Origin: Desmonostoc muscorum LEGE 12446
GTDB taxonomy: Bacteria; Cyanobacteriota; Cyanobacteriia; Cyanobacteriales; Nostocaceae
Length of the DNA stretch: 64,000 nt
Assembly: GCF_015207005.2 (NCBI RefSeq)
Contig: NZ_JADEXS020000001.1
Location: forward strand, 4,898,001 to 4,962,000
Direction of reading: 5' to 3'
The translations under genes were made by a program, and so were the position numbers. A model generated the notes under the pieces. The model was not told the DNA's origin, did not search any database, and saw only the letters and a list, made by a program, of their open reading frames with translations. Positions 1-7,729 of the stretch are shown here, piece by piece (the stretch's first letter is position 1; the number at the start of each line of letters is the position of its first letter).

Positions 1-378
1 AATTACACAGTAATTAACCAAAAAACTTCAAGATGTTCACTTAAAAACCCCTATATCCAATTTCAAGAATTTTGAATCTGATTAATCCTAAAGACACGGT
101 TATTAACAGCATAGACAACTATGTTCTGTTTGCAGAATGACACCAATCAACCATCGCAACTATCCGAGAGCAATGCCTCAGAATCGCTTGCGATTACGCT
201 ACCACTAGTGAAGGATGACAGTTGCACTATTGCTTCTACACTAAGCTTTTGGGACTATGTAGACTAAGTTTTTTGTATAACTTCCATTGAAACGGTTCAA
301 TCTTGTATTTTGTGGTACAAAAAACTCTAAAATAGTCAAACTAGATGTACTATTTGTTACGTTTTTATATAAAAATTA
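1..378. other. intergenic region upstream of the TpsB-type gene
   Basis: No convincing reading frame or RNA gene is visible. The stretch is AT-rich, especially over the last 80 bases before the start codon at 379, and presumably holds the promoter of that gene, but no clear regulator box could be picked out. No strong Shine-Dalgarno sequence precedes the ATG. Confidence 0.5.
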
Positions 379-2130
379 ATGAAGAATTTTTCCAGAATCT
401 ACCAAGACAAACAAAAAAGTAGGTGTTTGATATTACAAAAACAATTGTGGTGGGGCGTACTGTTAAGTCAGTGTACAGTTTTGGTTACTGGTATATCTCC
501 AAGTTACGCTGATACTGATTCATCTCCAACTGTTGATACACTGATACGAAGACTGAAACAAAAAGCCGAACCTCAGTGCGATACTCAAAGTACACAAAGC
601 CTAGAAGTCTCACCAACACCAGATGATGCAACAATTCTGGTAAAAAAAATACAACTGATATGTAGTAGTTTTTCTGAATCAAAGGAACTGAATCGGATAA
701 TTGGAGAAGTTGAAGGATCTACAGTCACTTTGGCAGAGTTGCGAAGTATTGCCGATCAAATCACCGGGTGGTATTTTCAGCAAGGCTACATCACCTCAGT
801 AGCGACTTTAGAAGCATCTGCCATTAAAGATGGTATCGTACCAATTAGGGTGATTGAAGGTAGCATTGAAGAAATTCAACTTGATCCGCCGACAAAACGT
901 ATAAATTCAAGGTATGTGCGATCGCGGTTGAATCTGGGTATTACCAAGCCTTTTTCCCAAAGAAAATTAGAAGAACAATTAAGGTTGCTGCAAACAGACC
1001 CTTTGTTTGAAAAAGTCGAAGCCAGCATCCGTCCAGGGACTAAGCAGGGTCAAAGCATTGTAGTAGTGCGAATCACTGAAGCGAATCCCTTTGATTTAGG
1101 ATTTAGTGTTGACAACTACTCTCCCCCTAGCATCGGTTCCGAACGATTAGGGGTGGGTGTTAGCTATCGTAACCTGACAGGTCTTGGGGATCAACTCTTT
1201 GGGTCTTATTACTTCTCCACTCGCCAAGGCGGTAGTAATGTTTATGACTTTAGTTACCAAGTGCCCTTAAATCCGATGAATGGGACTTTGCAGCTAAGAA
1301 CTGCAATTAACAAAGTCAAAGTTATTGAAGCCCCTCTCAACGCTTTTGATATTCGTGGACAATCGGAATTGTATGAATTTACTTACCGTCAACCCATAGT
1401 GCGATCGCTCCGTGAAGAATTTGCCTTATCCTTAGGGTTTAGCGTCCAGAATGGTCAGACATTTACCTTTGCCGGTCCCACACCCTTTGGTATTGGCCCA
1501 GACGAAGACGGTAACAGTCGCACCCGAACAATTAGATTTGCTCAAGATTATGTTAGACGGGATCTACAGGGAGTTTGGGGATTCCGATCGCAATTTAACT
1601 TCGGGATTGGCGCTTTTGACGCCACCACAAACTCCGACCCCAACAAGCCTGATGGTCGCTTTTTCAGCTGGCTATTGCAAGTACAGCGCCAGCAACGTTT
1701 GGGTGCAGACAATCTTTTAATCGCCCAAGCAGACCTGCAACTAACACCAGATGGTTTATTACCCTCCCAACAGTTTGTCATCGGAGGTGGGCAATCAGTA
1801 CGCGGCTATCGGCAAAACGTCCGGGCTGGTGATAACGGATTAAGATTTACTTTAGAAGACCGTATCACATTGCAAAGAGACACCAGTGGAGAGGAAGCCC
1901 TGCAACTAGCACCATTTCTCGATTTGGGATACATTTGGAACGTAGATAAAAATCCCAACCTCATACAAAGACAGAGATTTATCGCTGGTGCAGGACTAGG
2001 AATGTTATGGAAACCAATACCAAATCTTAACTTGCGGTTGGATTATGCTATTCCATTTGTGGAATTAGAGGATCGACGCAACAATGCCCAAGATGATGGT
2101 TTTTATTTTAGTGCCAGCTATCACCTGTAA
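379..2130 (+). CDS. ShlB/FhaC/HecB-family two-partner secretion transporter (TpsB)
   Basis: Outer-membrane beta-barrel of the Omp85/TpsB superfamily, which exports large exoproteins (filamentous-haemagglutinin or haemolysin type) from the periplasm. Visible features are a basic N-terminus and hydrophobic stretch with a plausible signal-peptidase site after SYA (about residue 44), a POTRA-like segment at about 85-160 (ending VIEG), and a long barrel region with alternating polar and hydrophobic strands. The superfamily VRGY motif is at about residue 474 (GGGQSVRGYRQ). At 583 aa it is full length for the family. The cognate exoprotein is not in this window. Family assignment is firm; the substrate is unknown. 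Confidence 0.9.
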   Translation: MKNFSRIYQDKQKSRCLILQKQLWWGVLLSQCTVLVTGISPSYADTDSSPTVDTLIRRLKQKAEPQCDTQSTQSLEVSPTPDDATILVKKIQLICSSFSESKELNRIIGEVEGSTVTLAELRSIADQITGWYFQQGYITSVATLEASAIKDGIVPIRVIEGSIEEIQLDPPTKRINSRYVRSRLNLGITKPFSQRKLEEQLRLLQTDPLFEKVEASIRPGTKQGQSIVVVRITEANPFDLGFSVDNYSPPSIGSERLGVGVSYRNLTGLGDQLFGSYYFSTRQGGSNVYDFSYQVPLNPMNGTLQLRTAINKVKVIEAPLNAFDIRGQSELYEFTYRQPIVRSLREEFALSLGFSVQNGQTFTFAGPTPFGIGPDEDGNSRTRTIRFAQDYVRRDLQGVWGFRSQFNFGIGAFDATTNSDPNKPDGRFFSWLLQVQRQQRLGADNLLIAQADLQLTPDGLLPSQQFVIGGGQSVRGYRQNVRAGDNGLRFTLEDRITLQRDTSGEEALQLAPFLDLGYIWNVDKNPNLIQRQRFIAGAGLGMLWKPIPNLNLRLDYAIPFVELEDRRNNAQDDGFYFSASYHL

Positions 2131-2163
2131 CCATAGGCGATGCATCAGGTACGAAGACAGTCA

Positions 2164-2325
2164 ATTTTGGATTTTGGATTTTGGATTTTGGATTGAAACA
2201 GACCACTCTGGGTAGGGGCTTGGATTTTAAATTTTGGATTTGTTCCGCCCAGTAGGGACTGGCTATGAACCGAAATAATTTTTAATCTAAAATCTAAAAT
2301 CTAAAATCTAAAATTAGCACGGTCA
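2164..2325. repeat. composite dispersed repeat, copy 1 (inverted AT-rich heptamer arms)
   Basis: Four units of TTTTGGA/TTTTGGAT type open the element and four AATCTAA-type units in the opposite sense close it, around a core containing TTTGTTCCGCCCAGTAGGGAC. A second copy with the same arms and core lies at 50075-50239. It fills the gap between the TpsB gene and the next gene. Confidence 0.75.
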
Positions 2326-2366
2326 GACTCCTATCCTACAATGAAGAAAAGCATTGTAATTGAGCC

Positions 2367-2924
2367 GTGACAGCAAATTCAGCCAATATCTCAGCTTCTA
2401 TTTTTCACCTCTCTCCTTTAATTCGGATAACGCTGCTGAGTCTATACGTAGCACTCACAGTTCCATTACCCTTCTTATCCCAGGTAACAGGGGCATCCAT
2501 ACCCCCAACATTGTTATGGATAGGGATTAGCATCGGCTTAGTTGCCCTGTATGCAGTTTTGACTGAACAAGTAATAGTAGATGAACAAGGAATTCAGGTT
2601 ACTTACCCCCGTTGGGTGCCCCGCTTTTTTCGTAAAGGCTGGTTTTTACCTTGGTCAGAAGTTAAAGAGTTAAAACCCCGCACCACAGGTCAAGGAGGTA
2701 TAGTTTATTATTTCCTCAGCCAGGATGGGAAAGCTTATTTACTGCCGATGCGTGTAGCTGGATTTGCCCGTTTGGTGCAAATTGTCCAAGCAAAGACGGA
2801 CATTGACACTACAGATGTTCGTCCTTTAGCACAACCCTGGATGTATGCGATTTTACTAGGATTCACATTGCTGTTACTGTTGGTCGATGGTTGGGCGATC
2901 GCCACAGCCTTAACTATAGAATAG
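2367..2924 (+). CDS. conserved membrane protein with PH-like middle region, unknown function
   Basis: A 185-aa protein not recognised as a named enzyme. It has two N-terminal hydrophobic segments (about 20-38 and 48-65), a soluble middle part (about 66-150) with a strand pattern like bacterial PH-type (YcxB/YdbT-like) domains, including RKGWFLPWSEVKELKP, and one C-terminal membrane segment (about 157-178). The start is a GTG at 2367; no earlier in-frame start is better. It stands alone, with repeats on both sides. Orthologues in other cyanobacteria seem likely, but no function is proposed. The PH-like reading is weak and rests on pattern only. Confidence 0.65.
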   Translation: MTANSANISASIFHLSPLIRITLLSLYVALTVPLPFLSQVTGASIPPTLLWIGISIGLVALYAVLTEQVIVDEQGIQVTYPRWVPRFFRKGWFLPWSEVKELKPRTTGQGGIVYYFLSQDGKAYLLPMRVAGFARLVQIVQAKTDIDTTDVRPLAQPWMYAILLGFTLLLLLVDGWAIATALTIE

Positions 2925-2984
2925 GGCATGGGGCATAGGGCATAGGGCATTGCGAGTGCTGACTGTTGATTGTTGAGTTAAGAG

Positions 2985-3078
2985 TTATTCTCCCTCATCT
3001 CCCTCATCTCCCTCATCTCCCTCATCTCCCTCACTCCCTCATCTCCCTCATCTCCCCACTCCCCACTCCCCACTCCCC
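2985..3078. repeat. CTCATCTCC / CCCCACT short tandem repeats
   Basis: Tandem pyrimidine-rich units (CTCCCTCAT, then CCCCACT) run without a break into the TTG start of the following ABC gene. The repeats occupy the place where a ribosome binding site would be expected. Confidence 0.85.
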
Positions 3079-3852
3079 TTGAATACAGCGAAAGCCACAC
3101 TCAGGCTAGAACAAGTTAATCTATTTACAAAGCTGAAAACCCAACTTTCAGAAAATCAGCAGGGATATCCCATATTGCAGGACATTTCCTTTGAGGTGTT
3201 CCAAGGCGAACGCATTGCCATTGTAGGCGCAGTAGGCGCTGGTAAAACTTCGTTACTACGCCTCATAAACCGCCTCATTGAACCCACCAACGGCAAAATC
3301 TATCTAGAAAATCAAGAGTATCGCCAAATTCCCGTCATCCAGTTACGGCAGATGGTGACACTTGTATTGCAAGAATCAAAGCTATTGGGGATGACAGTTG
3401 GGCAAGCTTTGGCTTATCCTTTGGTTTTACGTGGTTTTTCCAAACAGGCAATTCAGGAACCAGTCAGTTACTGGACAGAACAACTGCACATTCCCAGTGA
3501 ATGGCTAGGGCGAACAGAGGTGCAACTTTCTGCGGGACAACGACAATTAGTAGCGATCGCCCGTGCCTTACTCATCCAGCCTAAAATTTTATTATTAGAC
3601 GAGCCAACCTCTACCCTAGATGCTGGTACAGCTTTGCATCTAATACAAGTCTTAATCCAGTTGAGTCAAACCCATCAAACCACGATTTTGATGGTAAATC
3701 ATCAACTAGATCTAGCTCAGATGTTTTGTACTCGATTATTACACCTACAGCAAGGTCATTTATCGCTAAATCAAAGTGTCTCTGAAATAAACTGGGTTGA
3801 ATTACGAGAAACCTTGATTAAAGCAAAAGATCAAGACGATTTTGAATTTTAA
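3079..3852 (+). CDS. ABC transporter ATP-binding protein
   Basis: A 257-aa ABC ATPase with all core motifs: Walker A GAVGAGKT (about 50-57), Q-loop Gln about 98, signature LSAGQ (about 150-154), Walker B ILLLDEP (about 170-176) and switch His about 208. The Q-loop/signature region resembles small importer or UgpC/STAR1-like single ATPases, but no permease or binding protein is adjacent, so the substrate is unknown. The only start that keeps the N-terminal strand of the domain is a TTG directly abutting a short-repeat tract, with no visible Shine-Dalgarno; translation may be weak or the message leaderless. Confidence 0.85.
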   Translation: MNTAKATLRLEQVNLFTKLKTQLSENQQGYPILQDISFEVFQGERIAIVGAVGAGKTSLLRLINRLIEPTNGKIYLENQEYRQIPVIQLRQMVTLVLQESKLLGMTVGQALAYPLVLRGFSKQAIQEPVSYWTEQLHIPSEWLGRTEVQLSAGQRQLVAIARALLIQPKILLLDEPTSTLDAGTALHLIQVLIQLSQTHQTTILMVNHQLDLAQMFCTRLLHLQQGHLSLNQSVSEINWVELRETLIKAKDQDDFEF

Positions 3853-3898
3853 ATTTTGGATGGATATTGGGTATTGGGTATTAAGTATTCGGTATAAA

Positions 3899-3975
3899 TT
3901 TTCCCAATCCCCAGTCCCCAGTCCCCAGTCCCCAGTCCCCAGTCCCCAGTCCCCAGTCCCCAGTCCCCAGTCCCG
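3899..3975. repeat. tandem CCCCAGT heptamer array
   Basis: About nine uninterrupted copies of a CCCCAGT unit separate the convergent ABC-ATPase and response-regulator genes and end one base before the regulator stop codon. This is the short tandemly repeated repetitive (STRR) class known from Nostocales. Confidence 0.9.
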
Positions 3976-3976
3976 A

Positions 3977-4747
3977 TCACACTTGACTACTACTAAGTGT
4001 TGAACGTTGATTACTAAATCTCTCTCTAGTTAACTTTGTTTGTGACTGTGGAATATTAGTGTTCAAAATTTCCATGTTAAAACGGTATCCTACATTGCGG
4101 ATAGTTTGAATTAAGCTAGGTTGTCGGGGATCGAGTTCAACCTTTTTCCGTAGCGATAAAACGTGAGTATCAATGGTACGAGGGTTATCGATGGCGTCAG
4201 GCCAAGCACGACGCAGTAATTCCGACCTACTCAGAGGTACTCCCCCGGCTTGTGCTAAAACGTATAGTAAACTGAATTCCTGGGGCGTTAAGTCGATAAA
4301 CTCTCCCTGGAAGCGGACACGGCGCTGAACTAAATCAATTTGCAAAGTGCCATAATCCAAATATGCTGGTGCAGTCGGTGTGCGCTTACGGCGAATCAGT
4401 GCCTCTACCCGTGCCAAAAACTCTTGCATCCCAAAAGGTTTGCTCAGGTAATCATCTGCACCCGCCTTTAAACCTGCAACAATATCAGCTTCACTATTGC
4501 GGGCAGATAGCATTAGGATTAAAGGCTGTTGCTGACGATGCAACCAACGGCAAAATTCAATACCGTCACCATCAGGAAGATCTGCATCCAAAACCACAAG
4601 TGTTGGTTGATGGCTTAAAAATACTTCCCTTGCTTGATAAATACTGGCAGCTTGATGCACCCGGTATTCCAGTTGTTGCAAGTGCCAACCTAGCAACGAC
4701 CTTAGATGGGGATTCCCTTCAATGATTTCTATACAAACCGAACCCAC
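3977..4747 (-). CDS. OmpR-family response regulator
   Basis: DNA-binding two-component regulator of 256 aa. A receiver domain (about 4-115) carries a phospho-acceptor Asp at 54 (VVLDADLPDG) and the conserved Lys at 103 (LSKPF). A winged-helix effector domain (about 125-225) ends with the typical Tyr-Arg-Phe (NVGYRF). The acidic pair normally found after strand 1 is reduced to one acid (IIEGN, Glu10-Gly11), which could affect Mg2+ binding. The start is GTG; no kinase is adjacent. The last 30 residues are a polar tail beyond the usual domain end. It does not match the RpaA, RpaB or NblR N-termini as I remember them, so no symbol is given. Confidence 0.85.
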   Translation of the reverse strand: MGSVCIEIIEGNPHLRSLLGWHLQQLEYRVHQAASIYQAREVFLSHQPTLVVLDADLPDGDGIEFCRWLHRQQQPLILMLSARNSEADIVAGLKAGADDYLSKPFGMQEFLARVEALIRRKRTPTAPAYLDYGTLQIDLVQRRVRFQGEFIDLTPQEFSLLYVLAQAGGVPLSRSELLRRAWPDAIDNPRTIDTHVLSLRKKVELDPRQPSLIQTIRNVGYRFNMEILNTNIPQSQTKLTRERFSNQRSTLSSSQV

Positions 4748-5326
4748 GGTGGCAAGACCCCTTAGCGTTGATGACTTTCAAAGTAACAAGCCCATGTCTA
4801 AGGTTTTGTAGCCTTTGTTACTTCAACTGCTATTAGCTTTACATTTCCTCATAAAAAAGGTGGCAATATCTTTAATTTTTCCTTTCCGAAAGGGGATTAG
4901 AAATATTCTTAAATTTTTGTTAAACTTATAAAAAGCGCTGTTGGACTTATCAAAAGTTCCTGTAGCTTAATATTCTCTTTTTAGATGGTCATAATATCCG
5001 CAAACCATAACCCAAGCAATTAATCCTTACCAAAAAAGCTTTCCAGCCTGAGGGAAAATTTCTTTTTCATGAAAAAATTAGCGCTTACATCCATGAATAT
5101 AGCACTAATAAAATCCCCCTGCTGGCAGACAAAATCATGAAGATAGCTTAGCAGATAAGTATAATCGGTGTTTTCTGGAATAGGATTGAAGTAGTTTGTA
5201 GCTACTAGGAGAGTGCTACCCGAAGAATATATGTTTACTTTTAGTTGATGCCAAAGTGAAATTACACTTCACATTTGAGCGTGAATCATTTACAATTCTC
5301 ATTCCAAAGACATTAATACAGCAGTT
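4748..5326. other. intergenic region between divergent genes, no gene seen
   Basis: About 580 AT-rich bases upstream of both the response regulator (minus) and the small protein gene (plus). No open frame with coding character, no RNA gene and no long inverted repeat were found. It probably holds two promoters. Confidence 0.5.
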
Positions 5327-5575
5327 ATGCTCCAAGACACACAAACCATCCGCTATTACCAAAGACTTACTGACGCCTTCGTCGAGTTATGGAATCGCGG
5401 TTATCGTATGGATGATATGCGGATGTATTTGGATGGATATTTAGCCGCACTGCGACATGGTAACACCATTGAACCTTTTCTGATTCATCGCTTAGAAGAG
5501 GAAGCCAGCCGCTACTTGTACGATGCATCAAATTTTGCAGTGCCGCAACCACAGCCGCAGCCCGATTACTACTAA
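5327..5575 (+). CDS. small conserved cyanobacterial protein (DUF6761-like)
   Basis: An 82-aa acidic helical protein; the motif run RMDDMRMYLDGYLAALRHGN and a proline/glutamine-rich tail (PQPQPQPDYY) look like the short cyanobacteria-specific family named DUF6761. No enzyme motif, membrane segment or signal peptide is seen. It is followed after about 120 bases by a strong hairpin terminator, so it is probably monocistronic. The family name is from memory and moderately sure; function is unknown. Confidence 0.7.
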   Translation: MLQDTQTIRYYQRLTDAFVELWNRGYRMDDMRMYLDGYLAALRHGNTIEPFLIHRLEEEASRYLYDASNFAVPQPQPQPDYY

Positions 5576-5699
5576 TACCATTTGCTTGGTCATTGATAGT
5601 AACCGTAAATCAACGCAGATAATTATAGCATATTATTTGTATTGGTCAACGGGTTGTAGTGGTGTGAGATTTTGGAGATATTGTATTGATAAAATTTAT

Positions 5700-5753
5700 C
5701 CCCTCAGCCTTGTATTGGTCTTGCCAATGCGACTGAGGGGATTTTTGGTTTTT
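5700..5753 (+). terminator. rho-independent terminator with nested hairpin
   Basis: CCCCTCAG (5700-5707) pairs with CTGAGGGG (5733-5740), followed by a T-rich run. The loop contains a second inverted repeat, ATTGG-TCTTG-CCAAT (5714-5728). It terminates the 82-aa gene. Confidence 0.8.
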
Positions 5754-5761
5754 AGAACTGG

Positions 5762-5854
5762 GCAGTGGGGACTGGGGACTGGGGACTGGGGACTGGGGAC
5801 TGGGGAGCAGTTACAGCAGTCTTTCCCCCTGCCCCCTGCCCCCTGCCCCCTGCC
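5762..5854. repeat. facing GGGGACT and CCCCTGC heptamer arrays
   Basis: Five GGGGACT-type units are followed, after about 15 bases, by four CCCCTGC-type units of opposite purine/pyrimidine sense, ending at the grx4 stop codon. The two arrays could pair as a long imperfect stem. Confidence 0.8.
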
Positions 5855-5855
5855 C

Positions 5856-6179
5856 TTAGGAAGCTAGTGCTACTTCTACCTTTTGCTGCAATTCACCTTG
5901 TTGGTAGAGTTCAATCATAATGTCTGAACCGCCGACGAATTCACCATCGATATACACTTGGGGAAATGTCTGCCAGTTGGAGTACTCTTTAATTGCCTGA
6001 CGGATTTCATCGTCTGCTAAAACGTTAATATCCTTGAAAGGAACTCCCAAACTATTCAGAATTTGCACAACATTGTTGGAGAAACCGCATTGGGGCATTA
6101 ATTTGGTTCCCTTAATGAAAACTAAAATCTTGTTCTCTTGTACCAATTTATCAATTTTCTCTTTGAGTTCTGGTGTCAT
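5856..6179 (-). CDS. grxD: monothiol glutaredoxin, Grx4 family
   Basis: A 107-aa CGFS-type glutaredoxin that binds and transfers [2Fe-2S] clusters, usually as a BolA-bridged complex. The active-site CGFS is at residues 31-34, preceded by the FIKGTKLMPQ loop typical of the monothiol class. The cis-Pro segment TFPQVYIDGEFVGG and the GG-D glutathione-binding segment are intact, and length is normal for single-domain members. The gene lies 144 bases downstream of a same-strand BolA gene, its known partner family, which supports a joint role in Fe-S cluster handling. Confidence 0.93.
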   Translation of the reverse strand: MTPELKEKIDKLVQENKILVFIKGTKLMPQCGFSNNVVQILNSLGVPFKDINVLADDEIRQAIKEYSNWQTFPQVYIDGEFVGGSDIMIELYQQGELQQKVEVALAS

Positions 6180-6235
6180 GGTATTTATGTTTCCTATGTT
6201 GTATTGAACAATCAGGGACTAGGAGTAAACAGTAA

Positions 6236-6311
6236 AAAATGTATCACTCCTAACTGCTGTACAGATGCGATTAATCGCCTTGTACAGACGCGATTAATTG
6301 CGTCTCTACTC
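6236..6311. repeat. palindromic repeats of the GACGCGAT-TAATCGCG type
   Basis: Two imperfect copies of a GATGCGATTAATCGC / GACGCGATTAATTGCGTC palindrome occupy the bolA-grx4 gap. Related copies are at about 13443-13463, 15430-15447 and 63672-63692. It may act as an intercistronic hairpin. Confidence 0.7.
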
Positions 6312-6323
6312 CTAACCTTATAT

Positions 6324-6581
6324 TTACGAAGCTGATGTTGCTTGCCAAGCTTCGGGAGTATATGTTTTTAGAGACAAAGCGTGAATCGCTTGACTTGATA
6401 TAGCTTCTTGCAACGCACCATAAATGAGTTGGTGCTGTTGCACTAGTCCTTTACCTGCAAAGTGCGATGAAACTACTGTCACCTGATAGTGGTCATTGCC
6501 ACCAGTCAAGTCTTGCACCTGAACCTGGGCGTCTGGCAGTTCCGCCTTGATTATTGCCTCAACCTGCTGCGGACTAATCAT
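6324..6581 (-). CDS. BolA family protein
   Basis: An 85-aa BolA-type protein (class II KH-like fold). The [24 protein letters not shown] segment carries the conserved strand-helix of the family with the F-x-G-x-x-x-x-x-R/Q-H pattern, and the invariant C-terminal His/Leu region (ALSLKTYTP) is present. BolA proteins bind monothiol glutaredoxins through a shared [2Fe-2S] cluster, and the next gene downstream on this strand is exactly such a glutaredoxin. A complete IS5-type element lies only 40 bases upstream of its start, between the gene and any distal promoter. Confidence 0.9.
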   Translation of the reverse strand: MISPQQVEAIIKAELPDAQVQVQDLTGGNDHYQVTVVSSHFAGKGLVQQHQLIYGALQEAISSQAIHALSLKTYTPEAWQATSAS

Positions 6582-6621
6582 CGCAATTCCTGAAAAAACC
6601 TACTTCTCTATTATTAGCAGA

Positions 6622-7565
6622 TATAGAACCCATTTGACATCTAAGAAGGTGCTGCAAGCCTCTTAATCATTAGCCTGATGAAGCAGATATTGAGTTTGGC
6701 AGTGGCACTAACCAGGGTTCGTTCAAAGTTCTTAACCAGAATTTTACAGCGCTCCATCCAAGCATTGGAGCGTTCGATCACCCATCTAGCTATTGCCGGA
6801 ACAAATCCAGATTTTCCTTGTGCCGCTTTCTCTTGTTTTGAGGGTTTCGTAGAAAGTTGAAACTGAATTTTGGTCATGATCTCTGGGTAAATTCGCTCTA
6901 ACTCCTGAGTCAAATATTCTGGGTGATACCCATGATCTAGCAGGATAGTAATCTTGGGAATATCGATAGGTTTTGACTTGAAGTAGTCGATGTTGAGAGT
7001 AAACATCTCAATTAATCCGGCATCATCCGAGACATTGGCGCGAGTACAGAGCGTAAAAAAGGGAAACCCAAGGGTGTCAATAGCCAAATGCCTTTTAATA
7101 CCGTTGGTGGCTTTGTAGAAGCAAAAACCTTTCGACTCCACACTGGCGTTGCAGGTATTTTTCACTGCTTGGGAGTCAATGATGATCAATGTCGTCCAGT
7201 GCGGTTTTTTTTTTACCTGTTCACGCACTTGTCCATGTAAGACACTCATCAGTTCCTCAAATACCCCGGCTGCTCGCCACTGTTTGTAGTGCCAATATAC
7301 AGTGGAATAAGGGGGGAGGTCTTTAGGTAAGTCTTGCCAATTGCATCCATTTTTTAGTTGATAGAGAATTCCATTGAAGATATCTCGCTTTGGCCAGTTG
7401 GTCGGTCGAGTCTGCTTCTTAGTCGGTAATATCTCTTGCAATAAGGGTTCAAAAATTTCCCATTCTGCATCAGTGAGGTTGCTGGAATACGCCATTAGTA
7501 TTGGATTTTAGATGCTGAGGAGTACCTTAATTCAAAACCTCACAAGATGTCAAATGGGTTCTATA
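6622..7565 (-). mobile_element. complete IS5-family insertion sequence with 19-21 bp terminal inverted repeats
   Basis: Perfect inverted repeats, TATAGAACCCATTTGACATCT at 6622-6642 and its reverse complement at 7545-7565, bracket one transposase gene. If the outermost TA on each side is a duplicated target, the element proper is 6624-7563 with 19-bp ends. The left repeat overlaps the transposase stop codon. The inner sequence next to each end keeps weak similarity. Element length (about 940 bp), single ORF and TA target fit the IS5 family. The intact ends and ORF suggest recent insertion. Confidence 0.9.
6641..7495 (-). CDS. IS5-family transposase
   Basis: A 284-aa DDE transposase that looks complete. 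The N-terminal DUF4096-like segment (LTDAEWEIFEPLL, W-Q-DLP, YWHYKQWRAAGVFE) is followed by the catalytic domain with Asp107 (IIIDSQAVKN), Asp187 (LLDHGY) and Glu241 (RWVIERSNAW), the last in the WVxER motif of the IS5 group. Its coding strand has a run of ten A at 7205-7214 (+ strand T10), but the frame is open through it, so frameshifting is not needed to make the full protein. Confidence 0.95.
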   Translation of the reverse strand: MAYSSNLTDAEWEIFEPLLQEILPTKKQTRPTNWPKRDIFNGILYQLKNGCNWQDLPKDLPPYSTVYWHYKQWRAAGVFEELMSVLHGQVREQVKKKPHWTTLIIIDSQAVKNTCNASVESKGFCFYKATNGIKRHLAIDTLGFPFFTLCTRANVSDDAGLIEMFTLNIDYFKSKPIDIPKITILLDHGYHPEYLTQELERIYPEIMTKIQFQLSTKPSKQEKAAQGKSGFVPAIARWVIERSNAWMERCKILVKNFERTLVSATAKLNICFIRLMIKRLAAPS

Positions 7566-7587
7566 GAGCAAATGCCTATGGCAACTT

Positions 7588-7729
7588 TAGGGATTGGGGA
7601 TTGGGGATTGGGGATTGGGGATTGGGGATTGGGAAGGTTTTTTATAATCTCCCTCATCTCCCTTATCTTCCTCATCTCCCTCATCTCCTTCATCTCCCCC
7701 AGTCCCCAGCCCCCAATCCCCAGTCCCTT
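7588..7729. repeat. GGGGATT array facing CTCATCTCC-type array
   Basis: Five GGGGATTGGGGATT-type units are followed by pyrimidine-rich CATCTCCCT and CCCCAGT units of opposite sense, reaching the stop codon of the next (minus-strand) gene. Open frames seen here are only repeat read-through. Confidence 0.85.

Noticed and set aside
3899..3975. Regular heptamer array that looks like a CRISPR array
   Set aside because: Units are 7 bp with no spacers and no cas genes nearby; it is an STRR tract.
5523..5867. 114-aa plus-strand ORF
   Set aside because: Runs through a terminator and short repeats, overlaps the 82-aa gene end; product is Gly/Pro repeat read-through.
7200..7220. A10 run in the transposase as a programmed frameshift site
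   Set aside because: The full DDE frame is open without a shift, so frameshifting is not required; some slippage remains possible.
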